Assembly: GCA_937907025.1 (NCBI GenBank)
Contig: CALESJ010000053.1
Coordinates: 90,085 to 154,084, forward strand
DNA from: an uncultured Faecalibacterium sp.
GTDB lineage: Bacteria > Bacillota > Clostridia > Oscillospirales > Ruminococcaceae
Reading direction: 5' to 3'
Length of the DNA: 64,000 bases
A program made the translations under genes and the position numbers. Position 1 is the stretch's first letter, and the number at the start of each line of letters is the position of its first letter. Under the pieces are notes generated by a model. That model had not been told where the DNA came from and did no database searches. It worked only from the letters and a program-made list of their open reading frames with translations. This document shows, piece after piece, positions 25,746-34,795 of this stretch.

Positions 25746-27248
25746 TCACAGGGCATACAATTCGGTATATTTGCGGCGCAGATAGTCCGTATAATGTTTC
25801 GCGTTGAATTCCCCGCCGCACAGGCTGCGCACCAGGTCCGCGGGCTCCCGGCTGTTGCCGTACTGCCACAGGCGGGTGCACAGGGCGTCTTTCAGGGGGC
25901 TCAGGTCGCCCTTTTCGATGTGGGCTTCCAGCACGCCGTCCCCCAGCTTGGCGGTGATGTCGTCCCAGGCCTGGGCCGCGTAGGCGCTGCCCAGAGCGTA
26001 GCTGGGGAAGTAGCCCATGTCGCCCCCGGCCCAGTGGATGTCCTGCAAGACACCGCGGGCGTTGTCCGGGACCTCCACCCCCAGGTATTCCTTATATTTG
26101 GCGTTCCAGGCTGCGGGCAGGTCCCGTACGGCCAGGGTGCCCTGAAGCAGGGCCTTTTCCAGCTCGTACCGCACCATGATGTGCAGCGCGTAGGTCAGCT
26201 CGTCGGCCTCGGTGCGGATGAGGCTGGCCTCGGCCCGGTTGGCGGCGCGGTAGAGTTCTTCCTCGGTGAAGTCGGTGGTCTGGGCGGGGAAAAGTTCCCG
26301 CAGCACCGGCCACAGCCAGTGGATGAACGCCCGGGACCGGCCCACCATGTTCTCGAACAGGCGGCTCTGGCTCTCGTGCAGGCCCATGGTGGCCCCGCCG
26401 CCCAGCACGGTGAAATCACAGGCCGGGTCCACATGCAGCTCGTACAGGGCGTGGCCGCCCTCGTGGGCCACGCTGTACAGGCTGCTCAGCACATCCCGTT
26501 TCATGTAGTGGGTGGTGATGCGCACATCCCCGTGCCAGAAGCCCTCGGTGAAGGGGTGTTCGCTCTCGGCCAGCACGCAGTGGTCGGGGTCCAGCCCCCA
26601 CAGGTCCATGACCCGCCGGGCCAGCTCTTTCTGGCCGTCCAGGGGCCAGTCCCGGTCCAGGAAGTCGGTGCGCACCGGCTTGCCCCGGCTCTGGATCTCT
26701 TTCAGCAGGGGCAGGATCTCCGCCCGCAGGGCATCAAAGAAGGCGTCGCACTGGGCGATGGTCAGGCCGCGCTCGTACCGGTCCAGCCAGGCTTCGTAGG
26801 GGTCCTTGTCCGGGGCAAAGTACCCGGCCTGCCGGCGGCGGCCCTCCACGACCTTTTCCAGATAGGGGGCAAAGGCAGCAAAGTCGTTGGCGCGCTTGGC
26901 CCGGCCCCAGGCGGGCACCGCCTGCTGCACCAGCCCGGTGAAGGCGGCGTACTCGTCCGCCGGGATGCGGGCGATCTCCTCGTACCGGCGGCGCAGTTCC
27001 CGCACCTCGGCGGCGGTGAACTCGTCCAGGTCGGCGGCCTCGGCCTCTTTCAGCAGGGCTTCGGTGTCCGGGTTGACCAGGGCGTCAAAGGAAATGCGGC
27101 TCAGCACCTCGGCGGCTTTGGCGCGGCCGTCCTCGCTGCGGGCGGGGGCGGCGGTGGCTTCGTCATAGCCCATCAGGGCCTGGGCATACTGGCAGGCGTA
27201 GAGTTTGTCCTCCAGGGCGCGGAGTTTTTCGGTGAACGATTCGGGCAT
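25746..27248 (-). CDS. Metallocarboxypeptidase, M32 family (Taq carboxypeptidase)
   Basis: 500 residues from ATG 27248, which has AGGAGG eight bases upstream. It is a cytoplasmic zinc carboxypeptidase with broad specificity for C-terminal residues. HEGGH at 262-266 is the HExxH zinc site, with E292 in HESQSRLFEN as the third ligand; the DxRxT-like stretch HGDVRITTHY (239-248) is also conserved. It is monocistronic, with a divergent glycosyltransferase gene 131 bp away, and its job is probably general peptide turnover. Confidence 0.93.
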   Translation of the reverse strand: MPESFTEKLRALEDKLYACQYAQALMGYDEATAAPARSEDGRAKAAEVLSRISFDALVNPDTEALLKEAEAADLDEFTAAEVRELRRRYEEIARIPADEYAAFTGLVQQAVPAWGRAKRANDFAAFAPYLEKVVEGRRRQAGYFAPDKDPYEAWLDRYERGLTIAQCDAFFDALRAEILPLLKEIQSRGKPVRTDFLDRDWPLDGQKELARRVMDLWGLDPDHCVLAESEHPFTEGFWHGDVRITTHYMKRDVLSSLYSVAHEGGHALYELHVDPACDFTVLGGGATMGLHESQSRLFENMVGRSRAFIHWLWPVLRELFPAQTTDFTEEELYRAANRAEASLIRTEADELTYALHIMVRYELEKALLQGTLAVRDLPAAWNAKYKEYLGVEVPDNARGVLQDIHWAGGDMGYFPSYALGSAYAAQAWDDITAKLGDGVLEAHIEKGDLSPLKDALCTRLWQYGNSREPADLVRSLCGGEFNAKHYTDYLRRKYTELYAL

Positions 27249-27309
27249 AAGGGTTTCCTCCTGCATAAAATTCTGGTATCAGTATAGCACGGTTTGTTTT
27301 TCCATGCCA

Positions 27310-27338
27310 TTGTACAGACTGTCGTTTTGTGGTATGGT
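27310..27338 (+). promoter_or_regulatory. Promoter of the GT2 gene
   Basis: TTGTAC (27310-27315), a 17-bp spacer and TATGGT (27333-27338), 41 bp before the ATG. Confidence 0.6.
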
Positions 27339-27379
27339 AGACGTACTATATATAAGATAAGAACAAAGGGGGCCATCCC

Positions 27380-28255
27380 ATGTCGAATACAGACCAGCCG
27401 CTGGTCAGCGTCATTGTCCCGATCTACAACGCCAAAAATCACATTGCCCGCTGTGTGGAGAGCATCCGCCGCCAGACCTACCAGAATCTGGAGATTCTGC
27501 TGCTCAACGACGGCAGCAGCGACGTGAGCGGCCCCATCTGCGCCATGTATGCCAAGGTGGACGACCGCATCACCCTCATTGACAAGGCCAACAGCGGGGT
27601 GTCCGCCACCCGGAATATGGGCATGCGGGCAGCCAAGGGCAAATATCTGCAGTTTGTGGACGCCGACGACACGGTGCAGCCCTACGCCACCGAGCTGCTG
27701 GTGGCCAAGGCGGAGGAAAACGCCGCCGATATGGTCATTGCCCACTACAACCGGGTGGAGCCGCCCAAGGAGCGGCGGGCCCAGCGCACCCCGCCCCTGC
27801 CGGAGGAGGTGGACCCGGCCTTTGACCCCTTCACCAAGGTACAGACCTTTGGGTTCCTGATGGAGGGCTACATGAGCAAGGCCCAGTTTGCCTACGGGCT
27901 CATGCAGGAGCCGGCCAGTTTTTACTACGGCGTCATGTGGAACAAGCTCTACCGGGCGGACATCGTGCGGGAGCATGCGGACATTGCCTGCAGCGAGGAA
28001 CTGGATTACAGCGAGGATTTTTACTTCAATCTGAGCTTCATCCGCTACGCCGAGCGGTTCTATGCCCTGTCCACCCCCATCTACAACTATGTGCAGAACC
28101 CCGAAAGCCTGGTGCACAATCTGAACCCGGTGAAGGTGCTGACCACCCGGTGGGAACTGCTTACCTATTATAAGGACCTGTACCGGGACCTGGGGCTGTA
28201 TGAGGACAACAAGTACCGCCTGAACCGGTATTTCTTCGGCATTGCGGAAAGCTGA
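27380..28255 (+). CDS. Family 2 glycosyltransferase
   Basis: 291-residue GT-A enzyme. The N-terminal fold VSVIVPIYNAKNHIARCVES, nucleotide-binding LLNDGSSD (41-48) and DxD-type metal site VDADD (93-97) are clear. The C-terminal half varies as usual and ends in a basic segment without a membrane helix, so it may be peripheral. It transfers an unidentified sugar to a surface glycan, lipid or protein. It stands alone between its own promoter and terminator, not in a polysaccharide cluster. Confidence 0.88.
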   Translation: MSNTDQPLVSVIVPIYNAKNHIARCVESIRRQTYQNLEILLLNDGSSDVSGPICAMYAKVDDRITLIDKANSGVSATRNMGMRAAKGKYLQFVDADDTVQPYATELLVAKAEENAADMVIAHYNRVEPPKERRAQRTPPLPEEVDPAFDPFTKVQTFGFLMEGYMSKAQFAYGLMQEPASFYYGVMWNKLYRADIVREHADIACSEELDYSEDFYFNLSFIRYAERFYALSTPIYNYVQNPESLVHNLNPVKVLTTRWELLTYYKDLYRDLGLYEDNKYRLNRYFFGIAES

Positions 28256-28269
28256 AAACCAAACGGGAC

Positions 28270-28302
28270 AACGCCGTCCTCCCTGGGGAGGGCGGCGTTT
28301 TG
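28270..28302 (+). terminator. Terminator of the GT2 gene
   Basis: AACGCCGTCCTCCC paired with GGGAGGGCGGCGTT, followed by TTGT, 15 bp after the stop codon. Confidence 0.75.
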
Positions 28303-28359
28303 TCCATATGCTGCCCGGGTAAAAAAGCGGTAAAATCCCGGCGGGAGCGGGTGGGGCAA

Positions 28360-28388
28360 TTGCGTTTGCATCCGGGATATGCTACAAT
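28360..28388 (+). promoter_or_regulatory. Promoter of the CNNM-type gene
   Basis: TTGCGT (28360-28365), a 17-bp spacer and TACAAT (28383-28388). Confidence 0.65.
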
Positions 28389-28470
28389 GATACTTAGTCT
28401 GGCGATGTGTACCCGTGTACCGGCGCCGGCAAAAAATTCAATACAGAAAGTAGAGTTGATCTTTCCCCCC

Positions 28471-29730
28471 ATGGACGAGGACAGTATTATCACCATCATT
28501 CTGATCATTGCACTGGTGGCGATGTCGGCCTTTTTCTCCGCTTCGGAAACCGCCTTTTCTTCCCTGAACCTGATCCGCCTGCGCTCCCGCGCCGAGGCGG
28601 GCGACAAGCCCGCCGGCAAGGCCCTGAACCTGGCGGAGAAGTTCGACCGTCTGCTCAGCACCATCCTCATCGGCAACAACATCGTGAACATTGCAGCGGC
28701 TTCGCTGGGCACGGTGCTGTTCACCAACCTGCTGGGCCCGGTATACGGCCCCACCGCCTCCACGGTCGCCCTGACCGTCATTGTGCTGATCTTTGGTGAG
28801 ATCACCCCCAAGGGTCTGGCCAAGGAAATGCCCGAAACCCTTGCCGTTTCCTTTTCCCCGATCCTCAGCGCCCTGACCACCCTGTTCACCCCGCTGAACT
28901 TCATCTTCGGCAAGTGGAAGGATTTTCTGGCCCGCCGGTTCCATTCCGACGAGCACGACACCGTGACCGAAGGCGAGCTGGTCACCATGGTGAGCGAAGC
29001 CGAAAAAGACGGCGAGATCACCGACCGGGAGAGCGAACTGATCCGCAGCGCCATCAGCTTTGACGACGTGGAAGTGGAGGACGTGCTGATCCCCCGTGTG
29101 GACGTAGTGGCCGTGGCCGATGACGCCGACCTGGAGGAAGTGGCCGAGCAGTTTGCCGAGAGCGGGTATTCCCGCCTGCCGGTGTACCACGAAACCATCG
29201 ACAACATCATCGGCGTGGTGCACGAGAAGGATTACTTTGTGGCCACCCGCCGGGGCGATGCCGAGCTGGAAAAGCTCATTGCCCCCGCCCTGTACACCAC
29301 CTCCGGCAGCCGCATTTCCGAGCTGATGCGCACCATGCGCGAAAGCAAGCATCACATGGCCATTGTGGTGGATGAGTACGGCGGCACCGCCGGCATCGTC
29401 ACCCTGGAGGACATTCTGGAAGAGCTGGTGGGCGAGATCTGGGATGAACACGACGACGTGGTGGAGGAAGTCCGCGCCCAGAGCAACGGCAGCTGGCTGA
29501 TCTCCGGCGACGCCGGTGTGGATGATGTGGCCGAGGAGCTGCACATCCGGGACCAGAGCAAGGCCGTGTCCATCAGCGGTCTGGTTCAGGAAAAGCTGGG
29601 CGGTCTGCCCAAGGTGGGCGACCATTTCCGCTGGGGCAAGTACGAGGGCATCGTCACCCGCACCACCCACCGCCGGGTGCAGGAAGTGCGCCTGACCCTG
29701 CTGGACCCGGAATCCACCTCTCAGGAATGA
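28471..29730 (+). CDS. CNNM / CorC-family membrane protein with CBS pair
   Basis: 419 residues. Residues 5-150 hold the CNNM (DUF21) membrane domain, including SASETAFSSLNLIRLR and GEITPKGLAKE. Two CBS domains follow at about 190-310 (DEYGGTAGIVTLEDILEELV is typical), then a CorC_HlyC C-terminal domain (330-415). Such proteins are linked to Mg2+ or Co2+ efflux; older annotation calls them haemolysins. The start is uncertain: ATG 28471 has a poor ribosome site, and an in-frame TTG at 28456 with AGAAAG upstream is an alternative. It has its own promoter and terminator. Confidence 0.88.
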   Translation: MDEDSIITIILIIALVAMSAFFSASETAFSSLNLIRLRSRAEAGDKPAGKALNLAEKFDRLLSTILIGNNIVNIAAASLGTVLFTNLLGPVYGPTASTVALTVIVLIFGEITPKGLAKEMPETLAVSFSPILSALTTLFTPLNFIFGKWKDFLARRFHSDEHDTVTEGELVTMVSEAEKDGEITDRESELIRSAISFDDVEVEDVLIPRVDVVAVADDADLEEVAEQFAESGYSRLPVYHETIDNIIGVVHEKDYFVATRRGDAELEKLIAPALYTTSGSRISELMRTMRESKHHMAIVVDEYGGTAGIVTLEDILEELVGEIWDEHDDVVEEVRAQSNGSWLISGDAGVDDVAEELHIRDQSKAVSISGLVQEKLGGLPKVGDHFRWGKYEGIVTRTTHRRVQEVRLTLLDPESTSQE

Positions 29731-29759
29731 CCCCTGTCCCCATTGCATCAACACTGACT

Positions 29760-29797
29760 GCCGGACGGCCCCCGCGGGCCGTCCGGCTTTTGTTTGT
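29760..29797 (+). terminator. Terminator of the CNNM-type gene
   Basis: Perfect stem GCCGGACGGCCC ... GGGCCGTCCGGC followed by TTTTGTTTG. Confidence 0.9.
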
Positions 29798-29844
29798 GCA
29801 GGGCGGGAAATTCGCACCCACGCCAAAAAAGCCGGTTCCGCGCC

Positions 29845-29873
29845 TTGCATCCGCCGGGGCGGGTTGCTATAAT
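29845..29873 (+). promoter_or_regulatory. Promoter of the anion transporter gene
   Basis: TTGCAT (29845-29850), a 17-bp spacer and perfect TATAAT (29868-29873). Confidence 0.75.
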
Positions 29874-29931
29874 AAAGAACGCGCGCCGGGGCCTCCCCGG
29901 CGTGATTCTGTACGAAAATGGAGCGGATGTT

Positions 29932-31074
29932 TTGGTGGAATTGACGATATACGGACGCATTCAGCGCTGGCTGCGGCAGGCCGGGCGGTTTCTGAAAGGG
30001 GAAGTGGTCCTCACCGTGGCGGTGGTACTGGCGCTGCTTTCGGCCATTGCGGTGCCGCCGGACGCAGCCTGGGCGGGTTACATCGACTGGGACACCCTGG
30101 CGTTGCTGTTCAGCCTGATGGCCGTGACCAAGGGCCTGCAGCAGCTGGGGCTGTTCGACGCCCTGGGCGCGGCTTTGCTGCGGCGGATGGCCACCACCCG
30201 GCAGATGGTGCTGGTGCTGGTGTTCCTGCCCTTTGTGTTCAGCATGCTCATCACCAATGATGTGTCCCTCATCACCTTTGTGCCCTTTGCCCTGACGGTG
30301 CTGCACATGGCCGGGCAGGACCGTCTGGTCATCCCCACCGTGGTGTTGCAGACGGCGGCGGCCAACCTGGGCAGCATGCTCACCCCCATGGGCAACCCCC
30401 AGAACCTGTATCTGTACAACTGTTCCGGCATGAGCTTCGGGGCGTTCTGTGCCCTGATGCTGCCCTATGTGGTGCTTTCCGGGGTGTGCATTGCGGTGCT
30501 GGGGGCTCTGCCCCGCAGCGTGCCGGTGCACGCCGACCTGCCCCGCACCGAGCTGGGCGACAAGCGCAAGATGGCCCTGTGCGCCGTGGGGGCGGTGCTC
30601 TGCCTGGGGTGCATCGCCAAGGTGCTGCCGCCCCTGGGCGTGGCGGCGGTCACGGCGGTGGTGCTCATCCTCGGGGACCGGAAGCTGCTGGCCAAAATCG
30701 ACTATTCCCTGCTGGGCACCTTCATCGCCTTCTTTATCTTTATCGGCAACATGGGCCGCATCGAGAGCTTCCAGAACTTTTTGTCCGGCATCCTGGCCGG
30801 GCACGAGGTGGCGGTGGCCGTGCTGGCCAGCCAGGTCATCAGCAACGTGCCGGCAGCGCTGCTGCTTTCGGGATACAGCAGTGCCTGGCCCCAGCTCATC
30901 GTGGGCTGCAACCTGGGCGGGCTTGGCACCCTGATTGCCTCCATGGCCAGCCTGATTTCCTACAAGCTGGTGGCCAAACAGTACCCGGAGATGCGCCCGA
31001 AGTACTTTGCCTGGTTCACCATCTGCAATGTGGGCCTGCTGGCGCTGCTGCTGGTGGAAAGCCTGTTTGTGTGA
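29932..31074 (+). CDS. Anion permease of the SLC13 / ArsB-NhaD ion transporter superfamily
   Basis: About 380 residues and 9-11 predicted helices. The two signature re-entrant motifs are visible: FSMLITNDVSLITFVPFA and, in the second half, VISNVPAALLLSGYS, plus TPMGNPQNLYLYN with the Asn-Pro typical of the superfamily. It could carry dicarboxylates, citrate, sulphate or act as an antiporter; the substrate is not readable. The start is not an ATG: TTG 29932 lies eight bases after GGAG, and the adjacent GTG 29935 is an alternative. The operon is monocistronic and runs straight into a repeat cluster. Confidence 0.8.
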   Translation: MVELTIYGRIQRWLRQAGRFLKGEVVLTVAVVLALLSAIAVPPDAAWAGYIDWDTLALLFSLMAVTKGLQQLGLFDALGAALLRRMATTRQMVLVLVFLPFVFSMLITNDVSLITFVPFALTVLHMAGQDRLVIPTVVLQTAAANLGSMLTPMGNPQNLYLYNCSGMSFGAFCALMLPYVVLSGVCIAVLGALPRSVPVHADLPRTELGDKRKMALCAVGAVLCLGCIAKVLPPLGVAAVTAVVLILGDRKLLAKIDYSLLGTFIAFFIFIGNMGRIESFQNFLSGILAGHEVAVAVLASQVISNVPAALLLSGYSSAWPQLIVGCNLGGLGTLIASMASLISYKLVAKQYPEMRPKYFAWFTICNVGLLALLLVESLFV

Positions 31075-31083
31075 GCGGAGAAA

Positions 31084-31226
31084 GGCTCCCCTGTGTAAGG
31101 GGAGCTGGCGGCCGCAAGGCCGGCTGAGGGGTTGGTTGCCTTCCGCCACAACCCGGCAACGGGATATAAGGTAAACTCCACAACCCCTCCGCCGCTGCGC
31201 GGCACCTCCCCTTACACAGGGGAGGC
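31084..31226. repeat. Hairpin-ended repeat (family A), copy 1
   Basis: About 143 bp with inverted, hairpin-forming ends: GCTCCCC-N7-GGGGAGC at the left and CCTCCCC-N7-GGGGAGG at the right. Each arm continues to a GAGGGGTTG motif, so the element is two inverted modules with a short unique centre, like REPIN or MITE elements. It lies just after the transporter stop codon. Confidence 0.85.
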
Positions 31227-31282
31227 GCCAGGGGTAGAGTGCGGTTTTCCCTTTGGTTTGGGATGCTCCCAGGGTAGAGAAA

Positions 31283-31425
31283 GGCGCCCCTGTGTAAGGG
31301 GAGCTGGCGGCCGCAAGGCCGACTGAGGGGTTGGTTGCCTTCCGTCACAACCCGGCAACGGGATATAAGGTAAACTCCACAACCCCTCCGCCGCTGCGCG
31401 GCACCTCCCCTTACACAGGGGAGGC
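31283..31425. repeat. Hairpin-ended repeat (family A), copy 2
   Basis: Nearly identical in its interior to copy 1 (same ACAACCCGGCAACGGGATAT core), with GGCGCCCC instead of GGCTCCCC at the left tip. The 56-bp gap from copy 1 holds the GGGTAGAG motif that follows every copy. Confidence 0.85.
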
Positions 31426-31441
31426 TTTCCGGAAGCGGCAT

Positions 31442-31590
31442 TTAAATCCATTCCTTGCTCACCGGCCCCAGCCGGTGAGAAGGCCGTCGTAAGGTGGCCG
31501 CATCCCCGGGTCCAGGGCCGCAGCCCTGGTCGGCGGCCGCCGCATCGAAACGGCGGGACTTTTCGCTTCCTTTTGGTCACAAAAGGAAGG
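31442..31590. repeat. Repeat family B, short copy
   Basis: Begins AAATCCATTCCTTGCTCACC and includes hairpin CACCGG-CCCCAG-CCGGTG, then GGTGGCCGCATC, GCAGCCCTGGTCGG, and a CTTCCTTTT/AAAAGGAAG hairpin at the end. The same blocks in the same order occur at 53899-54148, also beside family A repeats. Confidence 0.75.
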
Positions 31591-31640
31591 GCTATCTGTC
31601 AAACTGTCGTTTGCCAGCAGGCAAGTAACCATAAAACACA

Positions 31641-31673
31641 AAAAAGGCTCCCCTTGCCCAAGGGGAGCCTTTC
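31641..31673 (-). terminator. Terminator of the sialic acid operon
   Basis: Stem AAAGGCTCCCCTTG ... CAAGGGGAGCCTTT, followed on the minus strand by TTTGTGTTTT; 10 bp after the nanK stop codon. Confidence 0.9.
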
Positions 31674-31682
31674 TGTATGCGT

Positions 31683-32609
31683 TCACACCAGTTCGGGTTT
31701 CTGCTGCCGCAGATAATACACCGCGCCCACCAGGCCGGCGTCGTTCTGCAAGTCGGCGGCCCGCAGGTCCAGCCCTTCCCGGAAGGCCGGCATCACCGAC
31801 GCCCGGACCCGCTCGGCCAGGGGCCGGATGAGCAGGTCGGTCTGGGCGGACACGCCGCCGCCCACCAGGATGCGCTGGGGGTTGAAGATGTGCACCAGTC
31901 CCGCCAGTCCCTGGGCGATCTCATCCACCCAGGCGTCCAGCAGCGCGGTCACTTCCCTGTCCCCCGCTTCGGCGGCGGCAAAGATGGCCCGGCCGCTGTC
32001 CCAGGCGGGGTTCTTTTCTTTGGCGGCCCGCACCAGGGCGGTGGTGGAAGCATACCGCTCCCAGCAGCCCACGGCCCCGCATGTGCAGGGCACCCCGTCC
32101 CGCACATGAGTGCGGTAGTGCCCGATCTCTCCGCCCAGGCCCCGGGCGCCTTCCAGCAGGCGGCCCCCGGTCAGGATGCCGCCGCCCACGCCGGTGCCGA
32201 TGGTCACACCGATGACATCGGTGCAGCCCTTGGCCGCCCCGGCCCAGACTTCGCCCAGCACCATACAGTTGGCGTCGTTGGCCACCGTCACCGGCAGGCT
32301 CAGCGCCCGTTCCAGGGTACTGCGGATGGGCGCGCCGTCCCAGCCGGGCAGGCTGCCGCAGGTGCCGGCCACGATGCCCTGCACGCTGTCGATCTGCCCG
32401 GTGGCCGAAACGCCCACCCCCGCGGGGGTGATGGTCTGAGCGGCCAGAAAGTCCGCCGCCGCTTTGGTCACGGTGTCCAGAATGGGGGTCTTGTAGCCGT
32501 CAAAGCTCACGCTCTCCTCGGCCCTGGCCAGGACCCGGCCCTGCGGGTTCACCAGGCCCAGCTTGACCGCCGTGCCCCCGATGTCCACACCCAGATAGAC
32601 CTTGTCCAT
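31683..32609 (-). CDS. nanK: ROK-family kinase, N-acetylmannosamine kinase
   Basis: 308 residues. The ATP phosphate loop DIGGTAVK begins at D9, the catalytic base is D112 in VANDANC, and the ROK zinc site is intact (H164; C175, C177, C182 in CTCGAVGC). It phosphorylates ManNAc made from sialic acid, feeding NanE. The assignment to ManNAc over glucose rests on its place as the last gene of the nan operon, 12 bp after nanE. A glucokinase activity is possible from sequence alone. Confidence 0.85.
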   Translation of the reverse strand: MDKVYLGVDIGGTAVKLGLVNPQGRVLARAEESVSFDGYKTPILDTVTKAAADFLAAQTITPAGVGVSATGQIDSVQGIVAGTCGSLPGWDGAPIRSTLERALSLPVTVANDANCMVLGEVWAGAAKGCTDVIGVTIGTGVGGGILTGGRLLEGARGLGGEIGHYRTHVRDGVPCTCGAVGCWERYASTTALVRAAKEKNPAWDSGRAIFAAAEAGDREVTALLDAWVDEIAQGLAGLVHIFNPQRILVGGGVSAQTDLLIRPLAERVRASVMPAFREGLDLRAADLQNDAGLVGAVYYLRQQKPELV

Positions 32610-32621
32610 GGGGACCTCCTC

Positions 32622-33323
32622 TCAGCCCAGGTCGCGGATGGCCGCGGTGAACCGGGCGGTGATCTCCGCCGGGCGGGTGATGGCCCCGCCCACCACCAGG
32701 GCAAAAGCCCCGGCTTCCAGGGCCTTGCGGGCCTGCTCGGGATAGTGGATGTGCCCTTCGGCAATGACTTTAGCCGGGCATTCTTTGGCCAGCTTGGCCA
32801 CAAAATCAAAGTCGATGTCGTTGATGCCGGTGGTTTCGGGGGTGTAGCCCCGCATGGTGGTACCCACAAAGTCGGCCCCCGCCTCGGCGCAGGCCATGGC
32901 CTCCTCAAAGGTAGCGATATCCGCCATCAGCGGCTGGTCGGGGTACTTGGCCTTCACGGCCTTGATGAACTGGGCCGCCGTGGACCCGTCCGGGCGCAGG
33001 GCACTGGTGCCCTGCACCGCCAGAATGTCCACCCCGCAGCCCACCAGGGCGTCCACCTCATCCATGGTGACGGTGATGTACATGGGGGTACCGGGGTAAT
33101 CCTTCTTGATGATGCCGATGACCGGCAGGTCCACCACCGCCTTGATCTGGGTGATGTCCCGCACCGTGTTGGCGCGGATGCCCACCGCCCCGCTCATGGC
33201 GGCAGCCTTGGCCATCAGGGGCATGATGCCCCCTTCGGGGGTGTACAGGGGCTCGTTCTCCAGCGCCTGACAGGAAACGATGAGCCCGTGTTCGATCTGT
33301 TTCAGCAGTTGTTCTTTTTCCAT
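32622..33323 (-). CDS. nanE: N-acetylmannosamine-6-phosphate 2-epimerase
   Basis: 233-residue TIM-barrel enzyme converting ManNAc-6-P to GlcNAc-6-P. Family hallmarks are CQALENEPLY, GIRANTVRDI, GIIKKDYPG with the lysine pair, IAEGHIHYPEQ and LVVGGAITRP, which forms the phosphate site. It lies between nanQ and nanK with gaps of 12 bp on each side. GlcNAc-6-P deacetylase and deaminase are not in the window. Confidence 0.95.
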   Translation of the reverse strand: MEKEQLLKQIEHGLIVSCQALENEPLYTPEGGIMPLMAKAAAMSGAVGIRANTVRDITQIKAVVDLPVIGIIKKDYPGTPMYITVTMDEVDALVGCGVDILAVQGTSALRPDGSTAAQFIKAVKAKYPDQPLMADIATFEEAMACAEAGADFVGTTMRGYTPETTGINDIDFDFVAKLAKECPAKVIAEGHIHYPEQARKALEAGAFALVVGGAITRPAEITARFTAAIRDLG

Positions 33324-33335
33324 CGTAGCGTCCTT

Positions 33336-33794
33336 TCAGCCCATTTCGATCTTGACCACCGCTTTGCGCAGGTGGGTGCAGACCCCGCATTCACAGCTGG
33401 GCTTGTGGGGTTCCCCGGGCAGGAAGAGGGCGAACCGGCCTTCTCCCAGCTTGCCGCCGGCCTGTTCCTTTCCGGCCACAAAACCGGCGTCGGAATCGGC
33501 GTCATAGGGGGCATTGGGCACCAGGGCGCTGCCCTGGGCAGCCCAGCCCCAGTGCTCGGCCCCGGTCAGGTCGATCTGCAGGTCGGCATACCGGCGGTGG
33601 TACTCAAAGGCGGCGCCGTCGGCGTCCCGCAGCTCGGCGTCCATCACATTGACGAACACCGCGTCCCCGTCGATGACGGTGCGCCCCAAAGGCAGGGCGG
33701 TTACATCATGGGCAGCCAGCCAGTCGATGGCGGTGTCCAGATTCTTGTGCAGCCCGCGGTACCGGGCGAGATTGGCAAGTGTATCGGTGATCAT
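33336..33794 (-). CDS. nanQ: YhcH/YjgK/YiaL family protein, sialic acid anomerase-like
   Basis: 152 residues of the DUF386/YhcH cupin-like family. Conserved blocks are FEYHRRYADLQIDLTG (metal/sugar site), GRFALFLPGEPHKP with a histidine near the end, and a C-terminal KAVVKIEM. Related E. coli NanQ (YhcH) speeds interconversion of sialic acid anomers so that the form used by NanA is available. Context supports the same role here: it sits between nanA and nanE. Other members serve other keto or amino sugars. Confidence 0.82.
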   Translation of the reverse strand: MITDTLANLARYRGLHKNLDTAIDWLAAHDVTALPLGRTVIDGDAVFVNVMDAELRDADGAAFEYHRRYADLQIDLTGAEHWGWAAQGSALVPNAPYDADSDAGFVAGKEQAGGKLGEGRFALFLPGEPHKPSCECGVCTHLRKAVVKIEMG

Positions 33795-33827
33795 GGCGTT
33801 GCTCCTTTCGGCAGCGGCTGCCGGGCC

Positions 33828-34757
33828 TTACAGTGCCTGGACGGCTTCCTCGATCATGGCCTGGGCTTCGGCCACCACGGCCTCGTCCCCGGGCATCAGG
33901 TTGGGCAGCGGTGCACGCACGCCGCCCAGTTCCAGGCCGTACTGACGGCGCAGGATCTCCTTCTGCACGGCGTACAGGTTGCCCTTGGCTTCGCACATCT
34001 TGTAGATGATGCGGTCAGCCTTGTACTGGATGGCCCGGGCGGCGGGGATGTCCCCGGCCTTGACCAGCTCGTACATTTTCAGGAACAGTTCGGGCATGAC
34101 GGCGTAGGTGCCGCCGATGCCGCCGTCCGCGCCCATGGCCAGGCCGGAAACGAACTGCTCATCGGGGCCGTTGAAGACGGCGAACCCGTCGGTGCCCCGG
34201 GCGGCGATGCCCGCGTCCTTGAACATCTGGATGTCCTGGGTGGGCATGGAGGAGTTCTTCACCGCAATGACGTTGGGGTTCTTGAGCATCTCGGCCAGCA
34301 GAGGCATGGTCAGGGCGGTGCCCGCCAGCTGGGGAATGTTGTAGATGACAAATTCGGTGTTGGGGGCCGCGGCGCTCATGGCGTTCCAGTAGGACGCGAT
34401 GGCGTAGGGCGGCAGGTGGAAGTAGATGGGCGGGATGGCTGCAATGGCGTCCACGCCGCACTTTTCCGCATGGGCGGCCAGCTCGGCGGAGTCCGCGGTG
34501 TTGTTGCAGGCCACATGGGCGATGACGGTGATCTTGCCGGCCGCTTCTTCCATGACCGCTTCCAGCACGGCCTTGCGCTCATCCACATGCTGGTAGATGC
34601 ACTCGCCGGAAGAGCCGCCCACATACACGCCCTTCACGCCTTTGGCGATGAGGTGGCGGGTCAGAGCGCGCACGCCGTCGGTGGAGATGGAGCCGTCCGG
34701 CCCGTAGCAGGCATAGAAGGCCGGAATAACGCCGCGGTATTTGGTAATGTCTTTCAT
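33828..34757 (-). CDS. nanA: N-acetylneuraminate lyase
   Basis: 309-residue class I aldolase splitting Neu5Ac into ManNAc and pyruvate. GSSGE at 48-52 replaces the usual GSTGE, the catalytic tyrosine is Y139 (IYNIPQ) and the Schiff-base lysine is K167 (IAVKNSS). The helix-rich C-terminal extension fits the family. It is between the ABC importer and nanQ. The sequence is as close to general DapA-like lyases as to classic NanA, so the call leans on the complete nan context. Confidence 0.87.
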   Translation of the reverse strand: MKDITKYRGVIPAFYACYGPDGSISTDGVRALTRHLIAKGVKGVYVGGSSGECIYQHVDERKAVLEAVMEEAAGKITVIAHVACNNTADSAELAAHAEKCGVDAIAAIPPIYFHLPPYAIASYWNAMSAAAPNTEFVIYNIPQLAGTALTMPLLAEMLKNPNVIAVKNSSMPTQDIQMFKDAGIAARGTDGFAVFNGPDEQFVSGLAMGADGGIGGTYAVMPELFLKMYELVKAGDIPAARAIQYKADRIIYKMCEAKGNLYAVQKEILRRQYGLELGGVRAPLPNLMPGDEAVVAEAQAMIEEAVQAL

Positions 34758-34795
34758 GATTCAAACACTCCTTATACAGTCGATATACGGGGAGA

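Noticed and set aside
31012..31580. Short Pro/Arg-rich open frames inside the repeats (also 53780-54293 and 63567-63988)
   Set aside because: They are translations of repeat DNA, recur with the repeats and lack start signals.
33828..34757. Lysine-pathway dihydrodipicolinate synthase
   Set aside because: The fold allows it, but the gene is embedded between a sugar importer and nanQ-nanE-nanK, so sialate lyase is the better reading.
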